NCBI GenBank assembly: GCA_018398765.1
Contig: JAHBMJ010002314.1
Location: 27,913-91,912, forward strand
Length of the DNA: 64,000 nt
Direction of reading: 5' to 3'
DNA from: Chromera velia
Taxonomy: Eukaryota > Sar > Chromeraceae
Below are positions 1 to 12,064 of this stretch, in pieces (position 1 is the stretch's first letter; every line of letters starts with the position of its first letter). The notes below the pieces were generated by a model that searched no databases, had not been told where the DNA came from, and saw only the letters and a list, made by a program, of their open reading frames with translations. The position numbers and the translations under genes are program-made.

Positions 1-765
1 CGAAGGGCGCACCGCGGCGCGCCGCGGTTGTAAAACCTTGAAGAAAGGGGGGAACCGCGGCGTGATTGTTCCGGTCTTTACCTTTTCTGAGGTAAGTTGA
101 ACCAAATTGATCAGCAATTTAAAAGTTTTCTGACGGTTCGGAGATGCATAGCACGTCCCAGCATACCGGCCGTAGACTGCTCGGCATTGGGAGTCGTGCC
201 TAGACCTGTTTACCTAGAGTCTATCCAGTCGGGTTGATTTTGCAACGACCTGCCTTGCTATCGCGTCTTTACCTAGTATTTCTTCTATTTATGCCATCGA
301 GCGCAATGCCTTCACCGCTTTTCTGCAATTGATCAAATTTATCATTGAAACACCTTAAAAAAAAATTTGTGGCGCCTGCGGCGCGCAGAAAAAGCCGTTT
401 TGACGGTATATGGGGCCATGTCCCAAATGGGAGGGCGCGCCGCCGCGGAGGGGCCTGGAGGGAACCGCGGCGCAGCCGCGGTGCTAAAAATGGCCGCTCT
501 AGAGAGCCTGGAGTGCTGGAAGAAAACCTTCCAACTGTGACCGCCTGACTCAATAGTGACCAGGGGGTCATGTCGTCCGATGCTTGCTTTACGACTCAGT
601 CGCTTCCTTTTCAGCTGCACACCAACCTGCTAGTCGAAGCCTTGATATATACTCTCTAGCTCAGTCTGAACAACTGTTGTTGACAATTGAACAACACTTG
701 TTTCTTGGCTTTCTTCTTCTCTCTCTCTACCGTAGCCTGGCTGTATCCTCTTTTCGGCGCGCAGG
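1..765. other. upstream region with GC-rich inverted repeats
   Basis: No credible gene is seen. The stretch holds short GC-rich palindromes built on CCGCGG: a perfect 18-bp palindrome at 11-28 and an interrupted one at 464-482 (8-bp arms, 3-base loop). A shared string, GGAACCGCGGCG, occurs near 52 and near 461. The last 100 bases before 766 are pyrimidine-rich, which would suit a promoter, leader or intron end of the next gene. Open frames here are short and low in complexity. Confidence 0.5.
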
Positions 766-2520
766 ATGTCAGACAGCTTCATCACTTCTGATGACCTCTC
801 TGCCGATGTAGAGGAGGCAGTGATGCGCCAGTTTCTCAACAAACTGGTCGCGGGAAATCAGCGGGCCACAATCAAACCGAAACATCCCAACTTTGCTCTC
901 TACAGGGCAGTCATGCGGGAGAAAGTCCCTTCGACCCTTTCCATTGCCCCATTGATGGTCGACTTTCTTGCCCTCAGACATTGCATTGCTGAGTCTCTCT
1001 CTGAGTCTCCAGAAGAGTTTCACAAGAGCAGCCTCTCCGGAGACTTTGTAGACTTGTGCTCCAATCTGGAGGTTGCAGCAAAGAACCTCTCCCAAGACGT
1101 TCGGAAGGCGTGTGTAGATTGTTGTGTCATGCCTTCCCTGGCAACCACAGAGATTTTCCAAACAGCCCTCGAGATGTTCTCATCTTTTGCCCGTTTCTGT
1201 CAGAATGGTGGGGAGGAAAGTCATGGGGCCCTCTCCGCCGCCGCCTTTCTCACGTTTGCCGGGGCCCTGGTGCTTTCCGCCTTTTTGATGAAGAACGCGC
1301 GTTTGCAGAAGTTGATCTGGAGAAGTGAAGTCTTCAGAGAGGCACTTAAGCGCACACTCCAAAGACTGCGCTTCACCAAAGGCCATCACAACGGTTTGAT
1401 GCCTCTCCTCTGGCTTCTCTGTTCGTTCCTGCCCACAGGGAAACGAAAAGTGAGGCGCAAGACCCGCCAAAGAGCTCAATCGGATGGGTGCCATGGGGAG
1501 TAGTCTACCAGATTCACTTGCCGGAATCCGATGGGATGATGTAGACAGTTCCCCGATCGACTTTTCCCACTTGATTCGGTGTGTGCAGTGGAACCTAGAA
1601 GGCTATTGTGAAGCCCATGTCGGGTCTTCTCTGCCTATAGTTCTGGATGTCCTCAGTCACTTTGCCCTTCCGAGTGAATTTGAGAAGGCAAAGAAAACAG
1701 CATTTCTGGGGACTGAATCAGATCACCATGCAGGGGCAGATGCGCTGCGACTGTTCAACAACGCCGTCGAGGACCTGAAGGAGGACCTGAAACCCCGTGT
1801 GAATGTGTGCGGGTTCCCCGAAGGCCTCAGAGACTACTGCAATCACAAGTTCGTGCCAAGTCGCGATCAAAGAGAAAGACAGATCCACAGAGCTCTTGTG
1901 CGCATAGAGACGCTCCAGCTGTGCATAGTTAACCCCAAAGTCGCCACCACGGTGCAAAAAAAAAAGAAGGCGTATCTCTCTAAACCCCACGCCCTTGCAG
2001 AAGTGTTCCTCCCTGAGCCCCCCCCTCCCTTTCTGGACCTCTTCATTGCACGACTCGACAGTATTGTGCCCTCAAAGACCTCCTCAAGATCCCGCCAACA
2101 GATTTCCACAGCAGCAAAGCGCCGGTGGGAAAAGGAATTCCCTTCCAATGCGATGAAACAGCTGCCCCTCACCTCCCTTCCGACAACAGCAACGGAGTCC
2201 TCCCAAGCACAGAAAGAGCACCCGCATCAGCGTGTCAGACAGGACGCCTTCCTCGCCCTTCCCCGCGCGGAGCAGGACGACAGATTTCCAGTCTGGTGCG
2301 ACGCCCCAAAGTGCCGTGTCACCAAACCACACATGCAGGTCCGCCCACGCAAGGGACAGTCTCTCAACCTGTGCGCTGCTCTTTTTCTCAACACATATGA
2401 ATGGATGTATTGATATGTGTCTTTCATGGCTATCTGTCTGTCTGTTTATCTGTCTGTCTGTCTTTCTGTCCGTCCGTCTGTCCGTCTGTATGTCTGTGTC
2501 TGCCTGTCTGTGTGTCCGTT

Positions 2521-2555
<35 letters not shown>

Positions 2556-4339
2556 GAAAGTCTGTCGGGAGGTGGAGAGGCAAGGGGCGCTTAACTCTCA
2601 CCTTTCGGGCCCCCTGCCCACTTTGTCTGAGTTGTCGTGATGTTCTTTTGTCTTTGTTGTTTTGTTTCTTTTTGTCTATTGTGTTCATAAAGAAAAGAAG
2701 GGAGAAGAAGAAGCATACTAGAGAAACATATAGTCTGTCTGTCTGTCTGTCTGTCTGTCTGAAAGGAAGCGAAAAAGTTAAAGTAAAGAAAAGACGATAT
2801 AGTCTGTCAATCTGACCGTCTTTCTTTCTTTCTTTCTTTCTTTCTGTTTTTCTTTCTTACTGTTTTTCTTTCTTTCTTTCTTTCTTTCTTTCCTTCTTTC
2901 TTTCCTTCTTTCCTTCTTTTCTTCTTTCTTTCTTTCTTTCTTTGTTTGTTTCTTTGTTTCTTTGTTTGTTTCTTTCTTTCTTTCTTTCTTTCCTTCTTTC
3001 TGTCTTTCTGTCCGTCTGTCCTTCAGTCCGTCTGTCTGTTGAAGAAGAAACATACAGTCTGTCATCATATAGTCTGTCTGTCTGATTTTTTTTTTGAAAC
3101 TGGAAAGAAGAAGGCAAAAAGAAGTCTCTTTGTTTGACATGTCGTCAGTCTGTCCGCCTGTCTGTTTGAAGGAGAGAGGGAAAAACAACAATTCAGTCTG
3201 CCAGCTTGTCTGCCAGTCTAGGTAGACGAGAGAGGAGTTAGAGTAAAGCGATCAGGCTGCGTGGGCATCTCTCTCGTCCATCTCCCTGTTGTGTAGACGA
3301 AGGGAATAAGAGAGGCAAGAAAAAGGTACATAGAATCTGTCAGTCTACACACATGCAAGGGTGAATGAATGCCTGCGTATGTACTTGTGTACGTGTACGT
3401 GTTCATTCCATCCAATTGGATGTCTGTATGCAGGTCTGTCCAACTTGCCGTCTCTCTGCCTACTGCTCTCGGTCCTGTCAGATCCATCACTGGACATTCA
3501 CAGCAGTTGGTCAGGGCGGGTGCCATTCAGACTGGGAATCAGATACCGAGAGGGAGGGACAGACCGACACTGCAAAAACAACCTTCCCGAAAAAGGGTTC
3601 AGAAGAGAGGTGTGGGGAAAGAGAGGAAAAGGGGGAAAAGAACCCGAAAGAAGAGAAAGAGGAAGAAAACGATGATGACACTTCACCCCCAAGCCACAGG
3701 CTCTTCTGCATTCTGTTGAAGCACAACGTTTTGGACGTTCTGGAACATTTCTCGTGGAATCAGGTCCTCCGCCCAACCTTCAAAATCGTGTCTTCCACCT
3801 GCAGAGTCGGCTCTCATGACCGATTTCTCGTCGAACTCACTCGCCGGGTCACAGTCGAAGACACAGAGTCAAAGCCGATAACCACCTCCCCCCAGAAGTG
3901 CGGTGACGCCTGTGTCAACCGCAGTGGTTTTCCTCCCCCCTCTTTTGGGCCCTCTCCACCGTGCGGTGGGCCCTCTGAGGGCCCCGGCATCCCCGAGTGC
4001 AGTCACGGGTCAAGCACCAGTGCATCGATCATGTCTCGTTCTGCCACCGACCAGAGTGTCGACTCCTGCATCCCCAATCCAGCAGATCCTCCGGCAAGTG
4101 TCGGCCAGAGTCAGCTAGCTGGGAGGGGACATTCAGACTTGGAGTTTGACAAGCACCTGGCTGCGATAATACGAGCACGGAGTCGACTCCAAACACTTCC
4201 TCTCGGCCGTTTTTCGCCTGTCTTGAAGCAGTCTGACAGCTCTGCTACTGCTCAATCATGCTCCGCATCAAACACAACAAAGAAGACCACGCCTTTTAAA
4301 GACACAAGCAGTGAGACTGCGGAGAGAGAAGAAAAATGA
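766..4339 (+). CDS. MYND-type zinc-finger protein, multi-exon
   Basis: The clearest feature is a MYND zinc finger split by an intron. The exon ending at 2338 supplies WCDAPKC and the exon starting at 3434 supplies VCPTCRLSAYCSRSCQ followed by HHW and a late Cys. The join (2339-3433, GT...CAG, phase 0) restores the C-x4-C, C-x2-C, YCS-x2-CQ spacing of the family. MYND fingers mostly mediate protein-protein contacts. The N-terminal part (766-about 1487) is helical with one hydrophobic stretch near residues 155-175; the C-terminal part is Ser/Pro-rich and acidic. The link between the frame open at 766-1503 and the one open from 1484 is uncertain: introns 1488-1548 (61 bp) or 1394-1511 both keep phase and give about 805 or 786 residues. 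A splice acceptor just before 766 cannot be excluded, so the true start may lie upstream. Partners are unknown. Confidence 0.7.
2339..3433 (+). repeat. intron made of CTGT and TTTC microsatellites
   Basis: This phase-0 intron is largely simple repeat: (CTGT)n at about 2431-2562 and 2732-2761, then (TTTC)n mixed with CTGT at about 2818-3050. It ends in a pyrimidine tract and TGTATGCAG. Long open frames in it on either strand (Cys/Leu/Ser runs or Lys/Arg/Glu runs) are artefacts of the repeat. Confidence 0.85.
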
Positions 4340-4510
4340 GAAAAAACACATTTTTTTGTTACATGGTAAGAATTTTGAAAGACATTCAAAAACGAACTTT
4401 AAATTAATAAAACGTCCAAAGGCTTACTTGACGTTGAAACTCTATCAGTGTGTGAGTCGGTTAGACAAAAACTGTGGTAGTATTATACTACTATAATAAG
4501 TTAGTGATAA

Positions 4511-4585
4511 ATTAATTGAATTGAATTGAATTGAATTAATTGAATTGAATTGAACTGAGGCGGATAAAGCCGGTGAGCCATCACT
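4511..4585. repeat. AATTG tract plus GCCGG-GAGCCA motif, copy 1
   Basis: Repeats of AATTG are followed by GATAAAGCCGGTGAGCCATC. A related arrangement, TTGAATTG tract then TTGAAGCCGGGGAGCCACT, lies at 42339-42385. The pair looks like two copies of the end of a dispersed element, but only a short part matches. Confidence 0.4.
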
Positions 4586-5467
4586 TAGGCTCTGGCCAAC
4601 TACGGGGCATGACATGCAATGTTGGTTAAACTTGGTTTATAAAGGTAGTCGATAACAATTTTGACAACAACCTAGGCAACAATATTATTATGCTTAGTAT
4701 TATAATATACATTATAATAAATATTATAATAAATTATAATATAATCGATCCTCGACTAATAATCGCTAGAATAATCAATGTTGCTACTATAAATTGTTTA
4801 AAATTCGGATGAACAACATTTTGGTAAGACATTTGATGATATCTAGACTTTAGCCTTTAGGTGATGAACTGTGTAGAAAAGAAACGGCCAGCATAGATGA
4901 TAATCTGGGCAGTGGATTGAAGATATTCAGGTCAACAGAGATAGTTTCGTACTGAGCAGACAACGCACTCTACTTGAAAAAGAGTATTCGCTTTTATAAG
5001 GGTCACCAGCACTTGAAAGCGGCCTTTTAACGGAACTGTAGAGTCAGTGTAGAGTCACACTGTAGACGTCTAAAAATTCTAGACTTGGACTGCATATGAT
5101 TACATGGTCATTGATGATTGAGGTTTTTGTTATGCATGCTCCGTAGCTCGTGTTGCTATATATGATGTACGGATCTAGTCTGTCAAAAAGTTCCGGTACG
5201 TTCCGGTTCATCCCTTTAATTTCGAATTTAGGAGCAAACCTGCTCATCGATCACTTTTAGTGCGGCTTATCCCTCAGGCGACGGCAGGGTAGAAAGACAA
5301 GGAGAAGAGCGGAGAAGAGAGGAAAGGCAGGGCAAAAACTTCATAAAATGTTCTCTCCTTATTAAATTGGCTTGGCAAAGGCGACCCTTTGATGGCCTTT
5401 TAGACGGCCGATCTCGCCGTCTCGCGTGCATCGCATGCAACCGGCCGTCTCATGCCGTCTCGCGTCT

Positions 5468-5491
5468 CATGCCGTCTCGCGAGACGGCATG
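5468..5491. repeat. 24-bp perfect palindrome
   Basis: The half-site CATGCCGTCTCG is followed at once by its reverse complement. Further copies of CCGTCTC lie just upstream (5415-5467) in the same orientation. This could be a binding site or a foldback remnant. Confidence 0.6.
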
Positions 5492-5918
5492 CATCTCAAT
5501 TCAAGTTCTGGTCTCATATTCTGGTCTCTCTCCTAAAACTTGTGCAAGGGACGTACTTCAATGACCAGCAGGAACTTTAAATTGTCTGGATCATATTCCA
5601 AGAGGCAAACAGTAGAGATGTGTGGTAAGCACATCGGAGGGTATGATACTCTCGTCCGATTTATTAAACATTCAAACATGATCTGTGAGTGACCCACGCA
5701 AGGTCATTGACTACCTCAGCAGTACACTCCCATCACCCTTAGCACCAAAGAGGCCCGAACGCATCCCCCAAGGAGCCGATTGACGTCACGGTACGGAAGT
5801 TGGCATTTCCTCTGAGATCCCGAAGCACTACAGATTCCTTCTTTCAGTCATCCGTCTCTGGGCTTGCCGTCTCCCTGCTCGCATGCGGACTGCTGTCTGC
5901 TGAGGTGTGCTTGTTCGA

Positions 5919-8900
5919 ATGTCACTGCTGTCTCTGGGAAAGGGGGTGTGGCGTCCTCGGCAGCTCTGTCTGAGGACCGCAGACAGAGCCTCGTCGTCTG
6001 TTGCTGTCTGCACAACCGCCCGTCTACGTGAGAATGAGCTAGACCAGAGAAGACAGGGTGGAAGGGCGTCTCAACAGCCGATGCAGAGACCCAGCGTCAG
6101 ACACAACGCCCCACACAGCACCAGCAGCAGCAAGCACAGCTCTGCTCCGTTCCCGAGAGGTGGCCCGAGGGAGTCGCCTCTTGACAGAGACGCCTGCATC
6201 CGAGTGAAAAGAGTGTACGTCAGTGTGAGACGGCCGGAGTGCAGGATAAATGAGAGCGTGGTTGGTGTGCACATCAATGTACATTCAGGGAAATGAATTG
6301 ATGGTGGATAGGGTGTTTTCCCGTGTGTGTCGACATGCACACTTTCATGAGAACAAGACTTGAGGCCGGTTGGAAATGAAAGGGCCAGAGGAACGAGAGT
6401 AACCGCAATCCTACATTGAATGTGTTAATACACTGGTGTTTCTGCCTGTTGGTTTTATCTCTCATCCTCACCTTCTTTCTTGCCTGTGCGGAGTCTCTTT
6501 CCCTTGCACACTTCTTTGTAAATTCTCTCTGCCTGCAGAATAGCTGCGTGCTCGTCTGTCCAGGATCTCCACCAGATCGTCACAGAGCTAGTCACAGGAA
6601 CATTTCAAGGAACAGGAAGGGGACCGGGAGAAGTGCAGCCCCAGGAGGAAGGAAAGGAAAGCAAGAGTGTGGCAAGGGGACAGGCACTGGATGTTCCGAA
6701 TTGCATTTCGGCCCTGTCTGCGTTGGTTTACGTCCAGGAAGAGAACAAAGAGAGGGGGGGAAAGGGAAATGGGCGGGGGGAGAAGGAAGGGAAACGCCCT
6801 GGGGAGAGGGAGAGACGGAAAGGAGTGGAGGTGATGCAGATGCTTGTGGACGTTTTGTATCGATTCTGCCGTCAGTCTCTCGTTCGAATTCGAAGGATTC
6901 CTCGAAAAAGCACTGCAAAGATGTTCTTGGCTACATGTTTTTCTGTTGGTGGCTCCAAAATGAAGAATAATCTTTGTTGATTACTGGAGGGACCTCTGGG
7001 TACCCTCTTTAAGCAGTTTGTATTTCTCTCGCTCTGAGGGCATGCCTGCCCCTTTTCTTGTCCTTTTTTGCATGCCCATCTGTTCGCTCTGCTGACGCAC
7101 GCACGCTTCCTTTGTCGATCGATGTTCTCTTTGCGTGGCCTCTTCCTTTTATGTGGTGTTGGGGACAGTCCTTCTCTTCTCTACTTGCAGAGTGAAATCC
7201 CAAGAACGGACGCTCGAATCAGTGTTGTGCGTTTGAATAAGCTGTCTGCTTCTCCGCCCGTCCACTTTCCTTTCCCCCTTCTTCATGCCCTTCCTTCTGC
7301 TCGTTGACTTCATTGTCCTTGCGCTAGTCGTGCTTTGTAGCTCCTCTCTATTTGTTCTGCCTGCAGTGGAGTCAGAAGGCAAGCTCTCTCTGTACAAACC
7401 CCAAAACGTCTTCAAGGCCTCCCACGCCCTGGCCACACTCTCGACCAGACACTCAGAACAGCTGGGAGACGAGACACTCCAGAAAGTGTGTGCCTGTCTG
7501 AGGGCGATACAGGAGGGAGCCATTCCGATCTTAAGGAAATTTGACGCCCACCATCTCTCTATTTCCTGCTGGTCTGTTGCTACCGTGCAGACTCTGCTGC
7601 AACAGCGAGGACAGATCCGACAAGGAGCGGAGGGGTCAGAGTCAGGATCGGCAATCGATCCCAAGTTTTTCATACTGGTTGCTTCAGAGGTGTGCAGAGG
7701 AGGGGGGAGACGGCTGGAAGATTTCAAGTGGAAAAATTTAGCCAATCTCGTTTGGGCATTTGCACGGTGCGAGCAGCAGGCACCATTGTTATTTCAGTGC
7801 GTTGCTGACCACGCTATATCGATTTTGGAGAGGGAGAGGGCGGGGTTAGAGACGAAGGGATCACCCCTGACGTCTCCCCGAGAACGCTCTGGAACATCTT
7901 TGGAAGAGGAGTCGTTGACGATGTCGTCGATGTACCCGATGGACGCCTCCAACATTCTTTGGAGTTTTGCCTTTTTGAGAAGTGTTGATTTGAGGTTGCT
8001 TGAGGCACTTTTGAGCTCTCAGCGAGTTTTGAGGGATGCAGAAAGGGGGTTTGTGAACTGGTCTGACTCCACTCTTGCTGGGGTCTGCTGGTCTATCGGC
8101 TTGTCAGGGGTGAAGAGGGAGCAAGCGGAATGCAGAGAAACGGATGAAGGGAGGGCTGCAGCGGCATGTGCTCGGTTTCTGGACTCTCTCACTGCATCTT
8201 CTGATCGCGTGAAAGCAGTTTCAGCAGGCCACTCGCTGTCCCACGTCGCTTGGGGTGCCTCGACGTTTGGATGTACTGTCAAGTCCTGTTTTTCGTTATT
8301 CAAGGGCATTTTAGAGAACACGTTGAGGCAAATGGAGGAGGATTCTGTCTTTGAGGGTGGGGGAAAGGGAAAGACCAAAATTCGAATGCAAGATGTGGGG
8401 GTGTTGCTGTGGTCCCTCATGAGAGCCGGGGCGCTTGCAGCCAAGTCAGAAGACTCGTGTCTGTTGGTATCTGAGTCGAGAGAAAGTTTCAGTTTGATTA
8501 TTCGATTCCTGAATCGACACATGCGGGAGTGTACGGGGCAGGAGGTGGCCAGAGTGCTCTACTGTGTGAGCAGAAGCACAGACGAACCTCTGTCCTCTCT
8601 CGGGCTTGACTTTGCCCTCCTTGCGCAGAAGTTGAGGGGACTGCTGGGCAAAGAGGGAGGGGGAGACGGATTGGTTGGGTGGGAGGATCGAAGGACGGGG
8701 GGAGCGTCTGTGTTCACACCTGCCGAGCTAACACAATTGGTTTGGGCACTAGGGTCGGGAGCGTCGCGTGGCTCCAGTGACCCAGAGCTTTATGGGACGA
8801 CCCCTGTGCTTCCTCTGGATGTGCTTGAGGGTCTCTCTGGCAGTGCTTTGGAGTTGGTGAGGGGGGATGTGGAGTGTCGCTCGAATTTCGACAACTTTGT

Positions 8901-11572
8901 GGGTTTTGTTGATGGTCTGGTGGGGGGTATGGGGTATCGGTGTGACGAGTGGCTGGCGAGAATGGCCGAGGAAGCGGTGGCCTCGGGAGGCGAGAGAGAG
9001 AGGGAACGGCAGGCGGTGGGGGGAGATTTCGGTGTGTGTCTCGGAGGGAATCGGGGGAGGTTGGAAGAGGACGAGGCAGAGGCCGTTGGAGAGGGGGGCG
9101 CTGCGACAGATGGAGGAGAGTACAGACCCAGATGGGCATCTGTGGTGTCCTCCTCCTTTGTGGGGAGGGTGGGAGAGGGAGACCGGGGCAGGATGGAAAG
9201 GGACAGCAGAGAGGGAGACGGTCGGATAAGCAGAGTCCTGCAGCAGAAAGATCTTGAAGAAGAAGAGGATGACGAGGAGGAAGAAGCAGAGGAAGAGCAA
9301 ACCGCAGTGTTTGGGAAAAAGCTGGAGGAGCCGAGGTAAGCTCAAGCTTTTTGGAAGATGTGGTGTGACCCCCAGAGAGAAAGCAAAATTGTCCTTATGA
9401 TCTGGATGGATGCGTCCTTCGCTTGTTTTTTAGATGACAGACGTGTGTCTCCGGCAAGTCCTCCCTTTATCACCTTTCTGCAATTGCAACGAAACCTGAC
9501 TGCCGAACCTACCTATCAGCTGCGTCATTGCTGGATAGACACGCACATACACACACACACGCACGCACGTACGGTGACAAACCGCTTATGAACATTGTTC
9601 TTCGCCGTGAATGAATTGACTGATGCCCCCTTCTCGCCCCCCCCTCCGCAGGCTCCTGTACGAAGACGCTTCCCTGGCGGTGGTCTTCAAGCCTCCTGGC
9701 TGGACTGTGCACGATATCGCGTGGCGTAGCGTTGACGAGGCACTGGGGGCAGATGCGATCTTTCGGTCTGAGCTTCTCGGTGCGGGTCTTCTTGGACCGG
9801 ACGGGGGTTTGGAGGAGACGGGGACAAGAAGGGGTCGGGTGATTGAAAGGATGCTGGAACCTTCTGTGAAGCCGTTGTTGAATGAATTTGTCGCACTGGT
9901 CAGTGGGACGTAGGTTTACATGCATCCTGGGCAGAGCGAGGAAGAGGGGTGTGTGCTTCTCCTTGGAATTTCTTAGACGGACAGAAGCGTGTAGATGAGC
10001 AAGTTTGGTATCCATAGAAGCACGATGAGTGAATGAGTGAGTGAGCGAGTGAGTGAGTGAGTGAGAGGGAGAGATTGTGTGCGCGAGTGCCTGTCTGCGT
10101 GTGAGCTTTCGGACTACTCTGCACATTGTTTGGGACTCGTTCCTGCCCACCCGGTGTTTTTAATTTGTCTTTACATATTCGAGAACCTGTGAGTGCTTCC
10201 GCACCTTGGATCGAAAAAACGACACCTCACTCCTTCCGTCCCTCCCTCTCGACTGTTTCCCCCCCAAGCAGAACTTCCCCTCCTTCGACCTTGGCCTGAG
10301 ACCCTCCTATGGCCATGGCGTGTGTCACCGTCTCGACCTGCCCACCTCTGGTCCTGTGGTGGTGGCAAAGAGCCTCGAGGCCTTCGTATTCGTGCGGCTG
10401 ATGTTCGCAGCAAAGAAGGCAAAAAAGGTTTGCATGTTTGGCAACACCAAGGGGGGGGTGGATGGAGGTGCTGCCTATCCGAGCCTCTTCATGTTGTTGA
10501 ATCGATCGTTCTCTTTCTCTCTCTTTTGGTTTTTGTCTCCATTGCTGTTTCTTTCTGCCCCCCTGGCAACCCCTGCAGCCCTCATTCCTTCGTCCCGCCT
10601 TCTGCGGGCTCTCTGTCAGGGAAGGGAGGGTGCATGCCTCTTTTTCGTTCCGGATTCGGTCTGTGTGTTTGTGTCATTGAATTCTTTGCAGTCCTATGTC
10701 TGTCTTGTGAGAGGGCGACTGGAGGGGCCTGATCTCTCAGCTGATGGGGGCAGGGAAGGGGGGCGTCCCCAACCGACCTGGTTTCCCATCAGTGCTCGTC
10801 TGAGGAAGATGAGGGACGTCCAAGGAAAAACATGCGTTAGAGTGGCCCCGAATGGCCGAAATGCGCTTACTGTCTGGAGGCCTGAGGGACACTTCAGAGA
10901 CCCCCTCACGGGCACAGAGTACACTCTCGTGAAGGTCCGACTGATCACAGGCCGCACCCATCAGATTCGGGCCCACCTTGCGCACATAGGCTTCCCTGTT
11001 GTGGGGGACCGCAGATACTCCGGCGGTCAAAATGGGACCACAACTCGGATGGAGGCAATCAGAGAGATTCAGTTCGAAGGAGACAGAGACGGGGTCTGGC
11101 GGGTCGACTCAGGGCCAGACTCCTTTGGGCAGTGCATGGATGATGCGGTTGTTGAAAGAAGGGTAGGCGAACTCATTTGGGAAGGAGAGGGGAAAGAGAG
11201 GAGCCAAGAAAAGCGGCAGCAACAACAGCGCCAAGAGGCAGAATTGAATCCTGGGAGGGGGGGGTCGTTCTTTTCTCCTCCAGAAAGAGCCGCAGGATCC
11301 GAGGATGAGCATGCCGAGATTTGGTCAGTCACTCTTTCAGTCAGAACAACAAACAAGCGCGTTGCTTCCCTTTTTCTGATAGTTAAGTCTGCGGTGTGGC
11401 GGTGATTCATTCTTGAAGGTGAGTGATCTATCCGTCTACCCGCATGTATCCAGTGGCATCTAGAACGAAAACCAGTGAGGGAACGAAACTGGACGAGGAA
11501 GAGCGACAGTTTAATGTACTTTCGCGCCTTTCTGCCCCCCCCCCAACTTTCCCTCCCTCTCGCTGTCTGTAC

Positions 11573-11605
<33 letters not shown>

Positions 11606-11955
11606 AAAGAGAGAGAGTCACTGACTGAGAGTGCGCGCGCCCATGCGCTCGCACCTGCGTGTGCATCCATGCCTTCGTCTCTTCAGATACGTGAATATCT
11701 TTATTGTTTGCTCTCTGACTTCTTTTCAGGTGTCCGCGTCTCTTTCTCCACTGCGACTCCTTGTCCCTCCCGTCTCTGGAAGAATTCAAGTCCCGGCGCT
11801 TGACTCAGCAGATGGGTCCAAATCGTACGCTGCGAGAATTCGAATCGGAAGTGAACGTCGAATCTCCGCTTCCTGCCGATCTTGAAAGAGCTTTATGTTA
11901 CCTCGAGCCTGTCAGTCCGGGGCCTCCGGGCGTCAAAACGAACCAGAACCAATGA
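5919..11955 (+). CDS. helical-repeat RNA-binding / RluA-type pseudouridine synthase fusion
   Basis: Seven exons join in frame to give about 1304 residues: 5919-6218, 6564-6948, 7367-9335, 9652-9898, 10272-10427, 10692-11323, 11730-11955. The basic N-terminus (MSLLSLGKGVWRPRQLCL) looks like an organelle transit peptide. Exon 3 carries repeated motifs such as LANLVWAFARCE, NILWSFAFL, LSHVAWGAST, VGVLLWSLMRAG and LTQLVWALGS. These are typical of the FASTK/OPR/RAP helical-repeat proteins that bind organelle transcripts. The C-terminal third is an RluA-family pseudouridine synthase: YEDASLAVVFKPPGW, the catalytic HRLDLPTSG (Asp of HRLD), GRTHQIRAHLAHIGFPVVGD and the closing PRLFLHCDSL. The exon 3 donor GTAAG at 9336 removes a stop codon and joins the two halves in phase 2, so this is one reading frame. 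Likely role, inferred: guided pseudouridylation of organelle RNA. The first exon is the least certain. Confidence 0.8.
10024..10066 (+). repeat. GAGT microsatellite in intron
   Basis: Short imperfect (GAGT)n array inside the 9899-10271 intron of the pseudouridine synthase fusion gene. Another intron, 11324-11729, holds a (GT)n run at 11574-11602. Confidence 0.7.
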
Positions 11956-12064
11956 TGTGCTGCATCATGTGCACCTTGCGGGACGGTTTTAGGCAGACCT
12001 TAAAAGTTGTAAAGGTTATCGAAATTACGGTATAAACTACTTCTCAACTTCGGTATAAGTCTAA

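Larger units (their letters stand above)
4340..5918. other. AT-rich intergenic region with short repeats
   Basis: No gene is supported. The region has an (AATTG)n tract at 4511-4555 that runs into a sequence resembling one at 42.34 kb, long A/T runs at about 4680-4760, a cluster of CCGTCTC motifs at 5400-5500, and a perfect 24-bp palindrome at 5468-5491 centred on CGCG. The last 100 bases probably contain the promoter of the next gene. Confidence 0.55.

Noticed and set aside
2778-3191. Lys/Glu-rich protein on the minus strand
   Set aside because: It is a translation of the (TTTC)n intron repeat.
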